Shown: in pieces, positions 1-12,414 of the stretch
Position numbering within the stretch: position 1 is the stretch's first letter
How the letters are laid out: each line of letters opens with the position of its first letter
NCBI GenBank assembly: GCA_947396885.1
Contig: OX377205.1
Location: forward strand, 74,310,969 to 74,374,968
DNA: 64,000 bases
Direction of reading: 5' to 3'
From: Heligmosomoides polygyrus polygyrus
Lineage: Eukaryota > Nematoda > Chromadorea > Rhabditida > Heligmosomidae
Program-made: the position numbers and the translations under genes
The notes under the pieces: model-generated
What the model was told of the DNA's origin: nothing
Seen by the model: the letters and a program-made list of their open reading frames with translations, nothing else
Databases searched by the model: none

Positions 1-3000
1 TCGCTTGTGGATGCCTCAAAATCCGAAATCAGCTGAGCCACCTTCTTCGTGTTGAGAAGCAAAGGTATATCTGTAGCAAGCGAACGGTTCATTTGAATCA
101 GTGTTTTCGGAAACAGAATACGCTGACTGCAGCAAAACTGGCCGTTGCCTCAAAAGCCTGACCTTTCTCCAGCATTGGAGAGTTCTTGGAGGCTCCGGGA
201 GCATAACGGAGCACGTTGTCGTTCGTCAGAAGCAGCGGCGATACCCCACATAGATCCATGTCCAGAGCACATCGTGACGAGTCTAGTGTGACCTGATGTT
301 GCCTGGTCAGCGCTTCGGTATCCCACAAAGTTAGCTCTCTATAATGTTCCACTATGATGCTTAGAGAGCCGACGAAACTTCAAGAAACCTACCTCTGATG
401 CAGTACTGCAAGGGTATGGTCCCCTGCTAGACGAGAGAACGTCATCCGCACTACAGGAAAGCGAGACGCACGAACATGGCGCGACTGTCGACGGCCGAGG
501 TCCCAGATCTTAAGCATTTTCTTATGTCTTTAGCTTTTACTTCAGTCATACAAGAATGTCCTCCTTACCACGACTCGCCCCTCAGCGTCACCCATTGCAA
601 GCATATCATCCTTCCAAGCCATCGTTCGTATCGACCAGCCACCGCTTTTCCACTGAAACCAGCCGGCTGATTGCCAAGCCTACTCAACCAGCTTCAACTC
701 AACCCCAAAAAGCCGTGGAAAAGAAGCCCACCGAACTCACACCGACCAAAACTTACCTCACGACCACTATTTCCCTACATACCCACCTTGTCCGACTGTA
801 GCAGAGCACACAAAACACACACACACACAAACACCACCCACCAATACATGACCTAATGTTGACGCTACCGACTGGTCTTCGCTGTTGGCGAAGTACTGGA
901 ATGTTAACGCACACACAACATCGGTTAGTGAGAGGCACATGGAAAGCGTTACACATTCAGTGGCGCTCACATCGACGGCCAACGCCTCTTACCTGCGTGT
1001 TGACCTCTTTGCCATCCTTCACGTGTAGGCCTTTGACGACTACGTGGTACAGGCGGTTGTCTGAAAATTGAAAACTGAAATTTGTGTAAGGTTTTCAATT
1101 TTGGTTTGAAAAGTCAAACAGCATCAACGTTTAATCAACAATAGATATAGAGCCCTAGCAGCCAAGTTACGTTCCAAAAACGCTCTGGTAGTCACTTGAT
1201 ACGCCTCCTGTAACAGCTTTTAGCCCAATTTTGGAAGAGACGGAAGATAGCAACCAAGTGCATATTTCTAACCGTAAGGCAGTAGCTTACCAGAATTCCG
1301 AGCTTTAGCTTCTAATTGAATTGAAAATTATGACTCAAACAATACAGCCTCGTCATTCACCAAGATAATGCTATCTCTCTGGTAACTCCGTTCTGAGATA
1401 GTCGTCCATCTCGGTGAAACAAGTTTTCAGAAAACGACCCGCGGAAATATCACCTCGGAAACAAAGTAGAGCATTTCCCGTAATGTTCAGGCTTCACGCC
1501 AAACTCTCAGTTCGCACTCTGAGTTCCTAACTACAAACTCTTCTGATGTGGTTGAGTGACAAAAGGGTTCAAGCAGCTGATGATGAGAAATACTACTCCT
1601 TTGAGATACAATGGATTGACCCGATCGCCCATCAAATTCGATGCTGGGGTCAGTCTAGTCGGATTTTTATAACCATCTTCTTAGGTTCTTATTACATCGC
1701 GTCAGAAAGATGTAGCTTTTAGCCTCTCTAAACGCAATAGATTGAAATGACAAGTACACGGCGCAATAGGAAAATATTTCGACCGTAACGCTTCCATTTA
1801 ATCTCATTCATCGGAGTGATACAGAAACATCGCACCAAAGGTTTTATCACAATAATTTTGCGGGACTTGACTGGTCTATACCCCCAGTCAAGCTCCACCA
1901 AAATAGTTGACGCACATTTAATGGGCACTCCCTGCTACCAATGCAACTACAACATGCATCATGGATCAACAAATATGGAAATGGTTCTAATAATAATGTC
2001 TTACCTGAATCTAGAACAACTAGATTTTCACGGTAGATGCTCAGGCCACCGTCTTCAGTCGTTTTTATTCCATGGTGCTTGCATGACCATGCCTAGAAAT
2101 AATACCATTAAAGCTTCCGCTATTTCTTATCTTAATGATTATCTGATGAAAAACGGACAAAGGTCAGTGTTAGTCGTTTGTTGGATGTGTAGCGGATTCT
2201 ATTTCCTTACGATATCTTATATACTATATATAATTCGCTTAATCCATGGGTCACGTTGTCAGTCACGAGGAGGGGGACTGAAGTCAAGAAATGTCTACGA
2301 CAGTGCGGCGTATGCCAGCCGGTTTTTCTCTGAGCTTAACCATGGGCGATTGCTAGCGCACTGATAACCTCGGGGGCTGATTACCCAAGTTTACGATATT
2401 TTGAGCCAACAACACGTCAAGGTATGAATGGGGATCTAGTGCAGAGGGTAGGAATTCAGCAGATGTGCTGAAGACGTCGTTCAACGTGCGTAGGGATTCA
2501 GAAAACGAGCTGAGGACTTCGTCCAACGGGCGCATAGATTCAGAAGACGTGCGCTAGACATCGTTCAACGTGAGTCAGGATTCAGAAGACGTGCGCTAGA
2601 CGTCAATCAGGTGTGTATGAGTTCACTATTATTGTTAGCTACTCACTCTCGCGTAACTCCTTCTAGAAAAATGGAGCTTTCAAAGGAGTACATCCGTCTC
2701 TCATAGGTCTCTTATTCTCTTATGGTGGTCTCTTATTGTATGACTTCAAATTTGGCGAGTCAGCAGCCGCTTCATGTCGCATCAATGGTGTATTTGGGGA
2801 GGGCACAGTGTGAGATCGCACTGCACGAGAATGGTTCGCACGCTTTCGCAAAGGTGAGTTCAACCTTCAATATTCGTTCAGGTCAGGACGCGAATCAGAT
2901 GTCGACAACGACCGACTGCGACAGCTGGTCGTAATACAGTTTGAAGGCATAGATGGACTATACAACGAATGTGCCCCAAGAGTCCCAATCACGCTACAGC

Positions 3001-3940
3001 CGATGCCTTATCCTACCACTACTGATTTATATACGCCCTTTTCCAAACGTCTTAGCATTGAATCGCCGCGCTGATATACTAAAACACCTTTTATGATGAA
3101 GCCATTTACACCAACGAGTACACTTTTAATTAACAATCGGATTGCTTTTATGTTATAATAAGTATTAAGTATTGGACCTTCTTGCCAACACAAGGTCGGC
3201 GTAATAGGTACTACTTTCGCTATCCTAAGATAAAGAAAAAATACCGAGAAAAAGTTTTCAATTCTCTGTTCTTTCGGGGAGCTCGCTGGTTACAAATGCT
3301 ACCATCTAGCCTATTAGAAGCACCAAACGCAAATGTTTTTAGAAAAGGATTGAAAAGAATAGATTTGCTTCCAACACTGCATATACTACATATTGCCTAA
3401 GCAGAACATTCTGTTATTCTTCGTTTTCCTTTTTCAAAAACAAGGAATTCCTTTGTTTTAGAATAACTTTTCTTTTGAGCTTCTTTTGTTTTCATTTTTT
3501 TCCTTGTCTTTTCCGTTTGTGCTCCTTCTTTCCTAGTGTTCCTAATTTTTCTTGATGTTTAGAACTTCTCTACTTTGTTTCTGATTAGCCTGTGCTACCG
3601 CCCTACGTTTCCCCATGCAGCCTCTTCGATGGGTTCTGATGGAGTTGACGGACCTACTAAGTTGGTATCCGGAGCCGATATCTCCTACGACTTGCAGTGT
3701 TGGCGGGCCACTGCTCTTCTTCATCAGCTACCCATCATCCTTATCCCGTTCCTTACCCCCATTTTCAGAACTTTTTCCCTTCTATGTGACTTCTGCTGTT
3801 TGTGTAAGAGTTGCGCTCACAAGGAAATAACAGTTAGTTAGGCTAGTTTTTTTTATTTGTTATTTTTCACCATGTGTTTTCTAATGTGCTGTGTCCTTGT
3901 TAGATGTAATATTTTTGTGCGCACGACATTGTGCAAACAA

Positions 3941-3972
<32 letters not shown>

Positions 3973-6900
3973 GAAACAATCAGCTATGTATCTACAACAT
4001 GAAGGGAAGACGTTTTATGACTGCTACTCCATTTTGCACATAAAGCAAACAACCAGGTCAGGGGCAAGTCGTTGACCCATGATTAGGCTTCTTATTTGTG
4101 AAAATATCTACCTCAAAAAATAAACGGCGCTTGTGTTTTCGTTGCAATTTAGGCGCTCCTTGATTAGTGTCGAGATGCATACCTTGCTAAGCCGCTAAGA
4201 ACGACCCTGATATACTCAGAATGGTCCATGGATAATGACAATATCCGGTCAGACCAACTGATGGCAGCGGTATCGACGTCGCTCCGCTTCAAAGGTAGAT
4301 CATTATTCTTACACTTGGGGCTTTCTAGTCCCGTACCTGGGACGATGTCCGAAAGATGAGGATTATTTACGTTTGATCGCGTAAATAACAAGTTCAAGTT
4401 TTGGACTACTTTCAAGCCCGTGAAGACGATAAACAGGGCGAAACGTTAGGCCACTCAATAAACTGATGGACCTTACAACCTTGTCCGGCACAAAAGTATT
4501 AACACACTAGCCCTAGGAATGGGATCGTGAAACCAGTATACAATATTCTGCAGTTCACGCCGTCTTTTACTAACCATTATGTTTCTCCGATTAGCAGGGT
4601 AGTCATAGTACCAACGTGAAATGAGTTAAATGACCACTCACCATATCTACGATCAATGGACACGTTTTGCTCATTCGTCGAAGAAGACGCAGTCCTTTAA
4701 GATCCCAAATCTCTAATGGTTCACGTTGAAATGCTAGCGCTAAATAACATCTGAAAAAAACTTGTGGAACAGCCAGAAATAACAAAGAAAGAAAAACATT
4801 GTGGGCGGTGATCCAAAGAAACATACTGATAGAAAGAAACCCGTAAAAGAGTGACTGGAGACTCATCTGCCTCCGGTCGTATTCGACGTTTCACTCCTGA
4901 AAACGAATCACATAAGTAGCTGAATAAGAAAATGAGAAAATAAGAATCAAGATGAGTGTTCCGAATACTGCTTGGATCGTGGACTACAGTCAAAGTTATA
5001 AAAAGTCAAGAAAAACACGAACGAACGGACACAAAGATAGTCGTATTGCAGTTAGTACGACTCAAAGCTGTGTAGTCAACAGGTTCACAAAAAAGGGTAC
5101 CGCAGTGCGTGAACCTACACATTTTCTGCCTTAGTTGATCACCCAACACCGTGTGACAACGCAATCATAGACAACTAAATTTATGACCAATTTAAATGTT
5201 TTGAGAAGGGTTCAAAAATTTTTAGATAAAAGGGTCATTTGAACAAAGTTGGATCATAGCCCTCTAAAAACACTTACCCGTCCTAATATCTGTAGCAAAT
5301 ATATCATTCCGGACCACCTGAGCTGTGCTCAGAGAATGGTTGTACCCAGCTGTTAGTACAATATACGTGCCGCCCCATTCAAGGCATCTGGAAAGCGGGA
5401 TATCGACCATATAAGTCAAAAAATAAGCTGAACACCTACTTGATTGGTGACGACTGCACCGAGAACTCTCGAACAACATCGCAGGTGAAGACGTCAACCA
5501 GATGTAAAGTGCCGCTTTGCGATCCGACAGCAACCAAATGCGCTGTCCCAAACGAATTCTTGTCTAAAGTTGGTAGAGCTTACTAGGTCAACATAAACAC
5601 ATGCTTTTCGTTATAACAAAACAACCACGGTTTGCGCTTGAAACGAATATGACGCCCTCTCTTTTATAGACAAGCGTTTAGATATGTATAACTAGCACCT
5701 TACACGGGTCTGTAAATTTTGACAGCCGGCTCTTTCGCCTCTGCGATAAACCATAGAAGAGGTATAATTGCTGAGCGGAGAAAATGTGCTACAACATCTT
5801 GGTAAGCACCTAGTTTGACGACCCTAAACTCCAACGGCGATGGAATTATTAATTTCTTTGTTTCTCACATTTTAAGATTATTTCTGAAATTGTAATCTTC
5901 AACCTATTCACTACTATCACTTGAGGAAGCTCAGCTTCAACACTAATTTAAGTCGCTCAGGCATACGCTTCAGACACTTCCACTGTATGCATCTGATTGT
6001 ACTTGTTGAACCCAGTGTCTTCATGCATGGAGCTCCAGCGATGTGGATTTCGCTGCGAATCTGTTAGTTTAGAAGATTGCCGTAGAGCGTGCCGAGATTA
6101 ACATTGAGCCTTCTGCTCATGTTTCTGCGTAAATCTTCTCTACTATTCAAGGATGTGCCGAGACTCAAGGACAGTCACAAGTGGAGTCCCAATCTGCACC
6201 AAGACGTTAAGCAGTCTCACTGGAAAATACTACGAATCCTGGAATATCCCGCATTTGGCCTTCAAGTGACTTAGTTAGATCGCTGAAGGTTTTATTCTTC
6301 CCACACCATTCTGTCATATTTAGTCTGAGTGGGCAATACCACTCGGCAAACTCCTACAGCCGCGGGCTGCTCCTCAGCGATTACGCCAGCGTGTACCGAA
6401 AGTAAACGCGCTCAAACGAAAGCTAAGATAGACTTGTAATGGACGGATATGTTCATCAGTGAAACTGTCATAGCGTGGGGCGGTACACAATTGCTTGGAG
6501 ATCGTTCTCGAGAAGCAGTCAGAGAAATGCCTTAACCTCCCAAAGTAGATATCATGCCCAATCGAAAGATATTCGAACTGCCTTCACCTCAAAATAAAAA
6601 TCGATGTGTCATACCTAAGGAATCGTCACCCTCCTTCGCCAGGTCATCGATCGGTCGCATTCGTAAACAAGATACTCCAGACGATAATGCATCGAGAAAG
6701 CCAGTTTGGTGAATGCTAAAGAGCTTAGGAGTTTAAACCAACATATTCTAGCGAAACAAATCAATAGGCAACAAATACCTGAGAGCTCCTATCGGAGTTG
6801 TGTCTAGGCTTTTGCTGAACAGCAGATTGTCTTCAATGTACGATCCCCGATAGTCTAGCACACACGATTTATCAGAAGTCTGCAACACGCAAAGAATAGC

Positions 6901-9230
6901 GGTCCGAAGAAAGTGTCCGATAAAGGTCATAATGCCAAGTAGGTTCACTGGGCACTTACCACCTGCCACAACACCACTCTTCCGCTGCTGAACAAAACAG
7001 CAACCGCGTTTTGAGTGACCGGACAGAGAGCTGCTCCTACCGCTCTTTGCTGGGCGCCTTGACGCTGGATTTCGCCGAACGCCACCTATAAACCTCACTT
7101 CGATGGACTCGGCTCAACAGCTGTTCGTCAGCTAGACCAATCACTTTTTCTAAGCTCAGCTGCGCGTCGGCTCGTTCGTCGTTTGTCGTGAACACTCCCA
7201 CTCTCAGCGCTACACTGCCATTAGCCTGTACGGTGAAAACAGCATCACGTGTGGAACAGGACAGCAACGATATGAGGTTCGGCTCGAGGTTGGTGGTGAA
7301 TAACACGGCGAACAGCTCCGTGTGGAGGCAGTGCACCTAGAACGCTGGCATCATGGTGAGATGAAAAACCTCTCCAAGCTTCTAAACTCACTTGACCATG
7401 GGCGGCAGCGAAAAGGATGTTCCTGTAGGCCTTATGGTAGACAAGATTTTGAATGCTGGAAGCGGACTTCACTTGGTCGTCGCATAACGAGACCGTTCGA
7501 GTGGAGTTTGACGGCGTATTGTTAACGTTCACGTCACTGCACAGCATTACACTACATCCCACAGAAGAAACTGAACAGATGAGATTAGAATGGCTGTCAT
7601 AAACGTGCCTCTCGAAAACACCTGTCTGAGTGCACTCTGCGGTTGCGCTTCATCTGTAGCAGCACTCACTTCGTCTCTCTATTAAATTTATGCATCTGTG
7701 TACAGCAACTCTCTATAAACTGAATCAGTCAGCTTTGCTATACATTTAATGGCTTATAGGATGAGGTCAAACAGCTATTGCAGCAGCATTCGCTCATCGG
7801 AAGCCAAAGTGTTCGGGTTCGGGACTCACTTGATGGAGAAAGTTTTATCTACAGCCCAGCGCCAATCTGATTCCAAATACCATTCACCCAGAAGCGTAGT
7901 GATAATTGTAGTGATTAACCCTAAAGCCGGTGAGTTTTACAATAAACTCTGATCTAATGTGGAGTTCGAATGTCCAGCCACGCTCTGCTTTACGAGTGAA
8001 GACATGCCTTGGCCAGATTCGAACCGGCATTCGGTTTTTGGGCCAAATGTTATTTGTCACGTCATCATAACGTGCTATGCGAGGTACTAGTTAATTGCAA
8101 TATTTTTCTACATATACTACTCTATAAGGTCTCGTGGTAGCGCAGTCGGAGCAGACGCAGGCTGTCAAATGCACCTAGATCAAGGTTCATAGTTCGCGAC
8201 TCGCCCAGGACAAATAAGCCTTCCACTCCTCCGAGGTGGGGTCACCAAGCACGGATTTATTGACGCCATCGTTTACCCTCACGCTTTAAGATAGCTAATA
8301 ATGATATGGATGGTGCTGTTAACCTAACATATCCTCGTGGCGTAACGAATAACATCTTAGTATGGAAAGCGTATCATGGCTATTTGTTGAAGTGGTTAAT
8401 TGACAGTGGATAAAGGAAACGGTTTCGAATTCAAAAAAAAAAAAACTGGTTGTGGCACTTGTTCATCTAGTGGGCTACTAACAAAAGAGCGCTATGTTTC
8501 AAAAACACCTCAGCTAATGTATTCTTCGGCGCCATTTATTGGTGGAATCCTAAGCTTATCACAACCAATCTTAATTCCAGGTTCAGCTAAGCTAAGATTT
8601 ACGGAAGGATTTGTGCGTATACATCAAACTTACAAGCGGCGTGCCGAGTGTTGAATGGGTCGACGGCTAAGTCGAAAAGTGGAGTAGTGTAGGTCATCGA
8701 CCACATTTTCTCTCCATTATCCGTGTTCCAAAGCATGAGGCAGTCACCGGAATGTAGTGAAAGCAGGAAATCTCGGCTCATATCCTTCCAAACGAACCAT
8801 TTCATATCTAAAGTAGAGGACAAATGAACTTGGCTTTCAAGGAGTCACTCCGTAAAACGTGGCTCCTTTAAACCTATCGGAGTGAAAAGCCAAGCCAAAC
8901 TTACTAATAACATTAGAGGCAGCATGTGAGAACTGGCACCGTTTCGATGCCGTTATAGGCTCCGATATGACTATCTGGCCGCTGATGTCTGAGGAAGCGA
9001 TGCGGTGATCGTCCGCCCTCGTTTGCTCGATGATTGAGAACGGGGGTGACCAACACACCTACAAGGCAGCTCATAAGTTCGCAACAGCAGGCGCTAAGGA
9101 GACTCCAGTAAAACTAACGTGATCAACGGCAGTGGTGTGTAAGTCGATAGTTTGAACACGTTTAAAAGTGAAGGCATCGATGACAAATAAGAGGTTATGG
9201 GACCCATAGACGATCGCTCCTTTCGAATTC
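1..9230 (-). CDS. WDR11-family WD-repeat protein (partial, multi-exon)
   Basis: WDR11 is a large double beta-propeller WD40 protein that acts in a trafficking complex at the trans-Golgi and in cilium/Hedgehog signalling (family knowledge). Exons readable on the minus strand, N- to C-terminal: 9119-9230, 8905-9058, 8634-8807, about 7391-7560, about 7146-7335, about 6960-7090, 6779-6879, 6615-6715, 5440-5563, 5278-5387, 4827-4896, 4642-4750, and about 130-338. Diagnostic segments in family order are VYGSHNLLFVID, IASSDISGQIVI, LMLWNTDNGEKMW, GRVVLWQV, VAVGSQSGTLHLVDVF, ALAFQREPLEIWDL and ELTLWDTEAL. Splice phases agree at the junctions tested, for example LRVSFYQ joined to CYLALAF. The first coding exon was not found; it should lie right of 9233. 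The last 300-350 residues lie off the left edge. The ~4-kb gap between the last two exons is filled with repeats, so an exon there may be missed. Identity is strong; exon ends marked 'about' are not settled. Confidence 0.85.
2440..2612. repeat. Minisatellite, ~43-bp unit, about 4 degenerate copies
   Basis: Consecutive units contain a core like GATTCAGAAGACGTGCGCTAG followed by a variant of ATCGTTCAACGTG; copies start near 2455, 2495, 2540 and 2580. It lies in the long WDR11 intron. The reading frame through it on the minus strand is a by-product of the repeat, not a gene. Confidence 0.65.
3420..3971 (+). mobile_element. Possible retroelement 3' end with (AAAT)n tail
   Basis: A T-rich segment is followed by a GC-richer block (3590-3840) and ends in about eight AAAT units at 3939-3971. 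A unique block ending in a short tandem tail is typical of nematode LINE and SINE 3' ends. No coding domain can be recognised, so this is inference from layout only. It lies inside the WDR11 intron. Confidence 0.3.
4400..4490 (+). repeat. Dispersed repeat, partner of 27466-27612
   Basis: The segment ending ACGTTAGGCCACTCAATAAAC, then ACCTTACAACCTTG, matches the block around 27540-27590 in the same order. The partner begins with a tRNA-like stretch (GTGGCCGAGCTGCTTGG), so this could be a second SINE family. Two copies are too few for a boundary. Confidence 0.35.
8128..8265 (+). mobile_element. tRNA-derived SINE, degenerate copy
   Basis: It begins GTGGTAGCGCAGTCGGAGC, an A-box-like promoter, and continues through a decayed B box (AAGGTTCATAGTTCGCGACT) and GCCCAGGACAAATAAGCCTTCC. 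It lies in a WDR11 intron and is the most diverged of the copies listed here. Confidence 0.55.
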
Positions 9231-10091
9231 CTGAAACTATTACGCTTCACTACCTAAACTCAGTCAGGTGCCTAAAGGAAGCCACTTCTCACTGACATTT
9301 AGCTAAAACTTCCGAGGTCCAAAGTTCTGTGGTTGCTCGACTGACTAGTTTTTAAGTGTCTCACATCTCAAACTTCGCTCAAAGACGCCTCATATATATT
9401 CTAAGCGCGACATCCACCGCGATTTCCTCAAGCTTTTAAAAACCATCAGAGGAATTGAGAACAGTATTCACTTTTTCGTTACGTTAATTTCAATTTCTAC
9501 ACGATCTGCTTTACTAAGATCAAAGCATAACCCATTTCAGAGCTGATTCTAACGAATTGTTCCCAAGAGTCATAGGAACTTGAGGAAACGGTCACTATCT
9601 CATGTTACAACTAAGAGAACTCCATACCTATTGAATGAAAACCCTCGGAATTTCAAGACTAGTGGACTGAAAATCCTCAAATTCAAAAGGCAGTGAAATG
9701 CATTGTCAGTGCAAGTACACACTTCAAGAAAAAGATATTTGCAGAAAATATTTATTAAGACACCTTTTCCAGATTCATTGTTTGTCTGTTTCATTACTTG
9801 AATACATTGTGTAAAAATGTTATGACCGTTTAATCACCCAAGCCCGAGGTGTGGACGGAAGGACAGCAACTTCCACATTTCGAGGAGACACACTAATTTC
9901 TAAACAGTTTTGAGACCCTTTTTAATCACTACTAATTGTAAGACGGACAGCTGCAAATTATCAACAGTTCTTCATGCTCTTAATTCCATCTTCGTCAGAC
10001 TTAATTAAATGAGGAGTGCAACAGTTTTTCTGATTCCCACTTGGAGAACTAGCTTGGTGCAGCTAGGGTAAAGCTACTAGTTATAAAAAAG
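9231..10091. other. Upstream of the WDR11 exons; no gene seen
   Basis: AT-rich non-coding sequence on both strands. The missing first WDR11 exon and its promoter should lie here or further right, but I cannot identify an ATG exon with confidence. Confidence 0.4.
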
Positions 10092-10467
10092 GGCACTACT
10101 GTACTTTACGGACTCCAGAGGACGAGGAGGGATCGAAAAAAAAATTTCACCCAAACTTCGCCTAGGGAGGTTATTTGGGGTGCTGATCACAAATTTGACG
10201 GCGCAAATAGGGTCCGGGGGTCACCTTATAAAAGGTGTCACCAACACGAAAAAACGATACAAGGCACACTGATAGTAAAGAGAACAAACAAATAATGCTG
10301 TAGCTCTGTTCCGCTGACGCGGAGGAGAGCACAGATTTAGGCAGGGGAAGGGACTCCAGGGTGTGGCTCAAGTAACGCATCCGTATTAGAATCGCCTAAA
10401 TCCTGGAGTTCCTTCCCTTGTCCAATTAGGAAGCACATAAGACGCGGGTCTACTTTGTCACATTGGT

Positions 10468-11662
10468 CATTGTCGACGGACGAATTCGTGACATCGTCCA
10501 GCTTTCCAGCAATCAGTGCGGCTTCGTGGCTGGCTGTGGCACCGTTGATGCCATGCATGCCGTCCGCCTCCTGATAGAGAAGCATCGCGAGAAACAGAAG
10601 CCAGTGCATATCGCCTTTCTCGACTTGGAGAAGGCCTTTGACCGCGTACCGCGTGAAGTGATATGGTACGCCCTGCGTCAACATGGAGTTCCTGAAGAGC
10701 TCATAGAGTGGGTGCGAATTCTCTACTCTTGTCCAAAGAGTTGAGTTCAAGCTGCAGCTGGGACCTCGATGGAGTTTCCCATCTCTGTCGGAGTACACCA
10801 GGGTTCTGCGCTTTCCCCACTCCCCTTTGTTGTCGTCATGGATGCCATCACACGAGATCTTCAGAAGCCCGTCCCTTGGACGTTGCTTTATGCCGATGAC
10901 GTGATGCTCGCTTGCGAAGATAAAGGTGAACTCGAGCGAGAGTTGCAAGCTTGGTGTGATCGCTTGGAGCGGTTTGGACTCAGATTGAACGTGAAGAAGA
11001 CCGAGTATTTAACGACGGACGTTACCGAGTCCAGCTCCATCAAGGTCAACGGCATCGAGCTTCGACGCACTGCGGTCTTTAAGTACCTGGGATCAGCAGT
11101 CGCGTCTGACGGCAAACTGATGGTCGAAGTGAATTCACGCGTGAGTGCAGCTTGGTCCAAGTGGCGCTCGTTGACTGGCGTGCTTTGCGACAAGAAGATA
11201 CCAGAGCGCTTTAAGTCGAAGATCTACAGAGCAGTCGTCCGGCCGGTAGCGATGTACGGCGCTGAGTGTTGGCCAGCGACCAAGGAAGTTGAAACGCGCC
11301 TCAGCGTCATGGAGACGAAGATGCTGCGCTGGACGGCAGGAGTTACGCGCATGGACGGCATCCGAAACGATGCTATTCGGCAGAAGTTCGGTGTCGCGCC
11401 GATAGCTGACAAGATGCGCGAAGCTCGCTTACGATGGTACGGCCACGTTCTGCGTGGAGAAGAAGGCAGTGTCCGCAAGATAGGCTTTAACTTCGAGGTA
11501 ATAGGAAAGCGGCCTAGAGGGCGACCGAAGCAGCGCTGGGCTGATACGTTACATACGGACTTGAAAGTAGCTAGTGTCCACCCCGATCTAGCGCTGGATC
11601 GGGAAAGATGGCGTCATGACACCAGAATAGCGGACCCCGCCACGAAGCGGGACAAACGCTGA
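10468..11662 (+). pseudogene. 5'-truncated RTE-type reverse transcriptase
   Basis: This is the reverse transcriptase and C-terminal part of a non-LTR retrotransposon ORF; the endonuclease and fingers are missing. Visible motifs are QCGFVAGCGTVDA, AFLDLEKAFDRVPRE (RT motif A), HQGSALSP, and LLYADDVMLA (catalytic YADD), followed by the C-terminal RWYGHVLR and RPRGRPKQRW blocks typical of RTE-like elements. A single in-frame stop (TGA at 10742-10744, probably CGA mutated) separates motif A from YADD; both parts share one frame. The ORF stop merges into a (GAA)n tail. Flanking AAGACGCGGGTCTAC (10439-10453) and AAGACGCGGTCTAC (11704-11717) look like a target-site duplication. It is inactive but fairly young. 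Confidence 0.9.
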
Positions 11663-11706
11663 AGAAGAAGAAGAAGAAGAAGAAGAAGAAGAAGAAGAAG
11701 AAGAAG
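11662..11706 (+). repeat. (GAA)n tail of the truncated RTE
   Basis: About 15 GAA units directly follow the RTE stop codon. RTE-clade elements usually end in a short 3' UTR plus a simple repeat, which fits this placement. Confidence 0.85.
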
Positions 11707-11839
11707 ACGCGGTCTACAATCGAAACGAAGAGGTAAGACTGCATTTACATGCGCTGTATGTAGCTACTCGCAACGCCGGCCTGCCGCGCCATGCTGTGGT
11801 GACCCCCCCCCCCCCCGGACCCTATTTGCGCCAATCTGA

Positions 11840-12060
11840 CATTCGTTTTTGAAATTTCGGCCGATTACGGTAGGTTACGGTAGGTACCGGTGACTAAGGC
11901 TGTCGAGGTCATGAACGTCTATTTCGCCCAAACTTCGCCTAGGGGGTTATTTGGAATGCTGATCACGAATCTGACATCCGTTTTTCGTTTTACACTGGAG
12001 TACGGTAGATTACGGCAGGTGCGGGTGACTAAGGCTGCCAAGGTCATGATCACCGATTGC
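11840..12060 (+). repeat. ~125-bp tandem duplication inside the TIR element
   Basis: Two units each contain a TCTGACATYCGTTTTT block, a GTAGRTTACGGYAGGT block and GTGACTAAGGCTGYC, then AGGTCATGA. Between them lies CCCAAACTTCGCCTAGGG, the inner portion of the terminal repeat. A run of about 15 C residues precedes it at 11803-11817. Confidence 0.55.
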
Positions 12061-12414
12061 GAGCAATCCCATCCTTCTAAGCCATTCCTGGAAATCGGCT
12101 GCGTCCATGTTTAGCTTGTCAAAGACGTCCTTCAGCTTGAAGTCGCGCAGTTCTTCCTGGCGGCGGTTGTGGAACAGTGCCTGGAGGGCCATGATGCTTA
12201 GATTGGTATCTCTCGATTAGGCCTTCGCCTATCAAATAGTTTCCCGCAAAATTGGTTTCCCGCCGATCTGCAAATTTTCAGGCAATCGCTGCGGGACCGC
12301 CTGCATGCTGTGCTCACCCGTAGCACCCCAAATAACCTCACAGGCGAAGTTTGGGCGAAAAAATTTTTTTCGACCTCTCCTCGTCCTCTGGAGTCCGTAA
12401 AGTACAATAGTACC

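Larger units (their letters stand above)
10092..12414. mobile_element. Composite element with ~93-bp terminal inverted repeats
   Basis: Positions 10092-10184 and 12322-12414 are near-identical inverted copies, each beginning GGYACTAYTGTACTTTACGG and continuing through ACTCCAGAGGACGAGGAG and CCCAAACTTCGCCT to GGTTATTTGGGGTGCT. The interior carries another inverted match (GCGCAAATAGGGTCCGGGGG near 10200, reversed near 11810-11830), a ~125-bp tandem duplication (11840-12050) and a nested truncated RTE (10439-11717). No transposase gene is seen, so it would be a non-autonomous DNA element enlarged by the retrotransposon. A target-site duplication was not found. Confidence 0.6.

Noticed and set aside
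1816..2364. 182-codon open frame on the plus strand
   Set aside because: It lies in an AT-rich WDR11 intron next to a minisatellite, has no recognisable domain and shows mixed composition; likely chance.
3939..3971. Short tandem repeats as a CRISPR array
   Set aside because: Units of 4 bp with no spacers, in a spliced eukaryotic genome. The same applies to (GAA)n at 11662 and (AT)n at 13241.
4164..4415. Additional WDR11 exon (AAISWSDRILSL)
   Set aside because: Weak resemblance, overlaps a dispersed repeat and the splice phase could not be fixed; left out of the gene model.
10337..10948. 203-codon minus-strand frame
   Set aside because: It is the shadow of the RTE reverse transcriptase on the opposite strand.
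11803..11817. Poly-C runs (also 14731-14743) as functional elements
   Set aside because: Simple homopolymers inside repeat DNA; may be partly assembly error.
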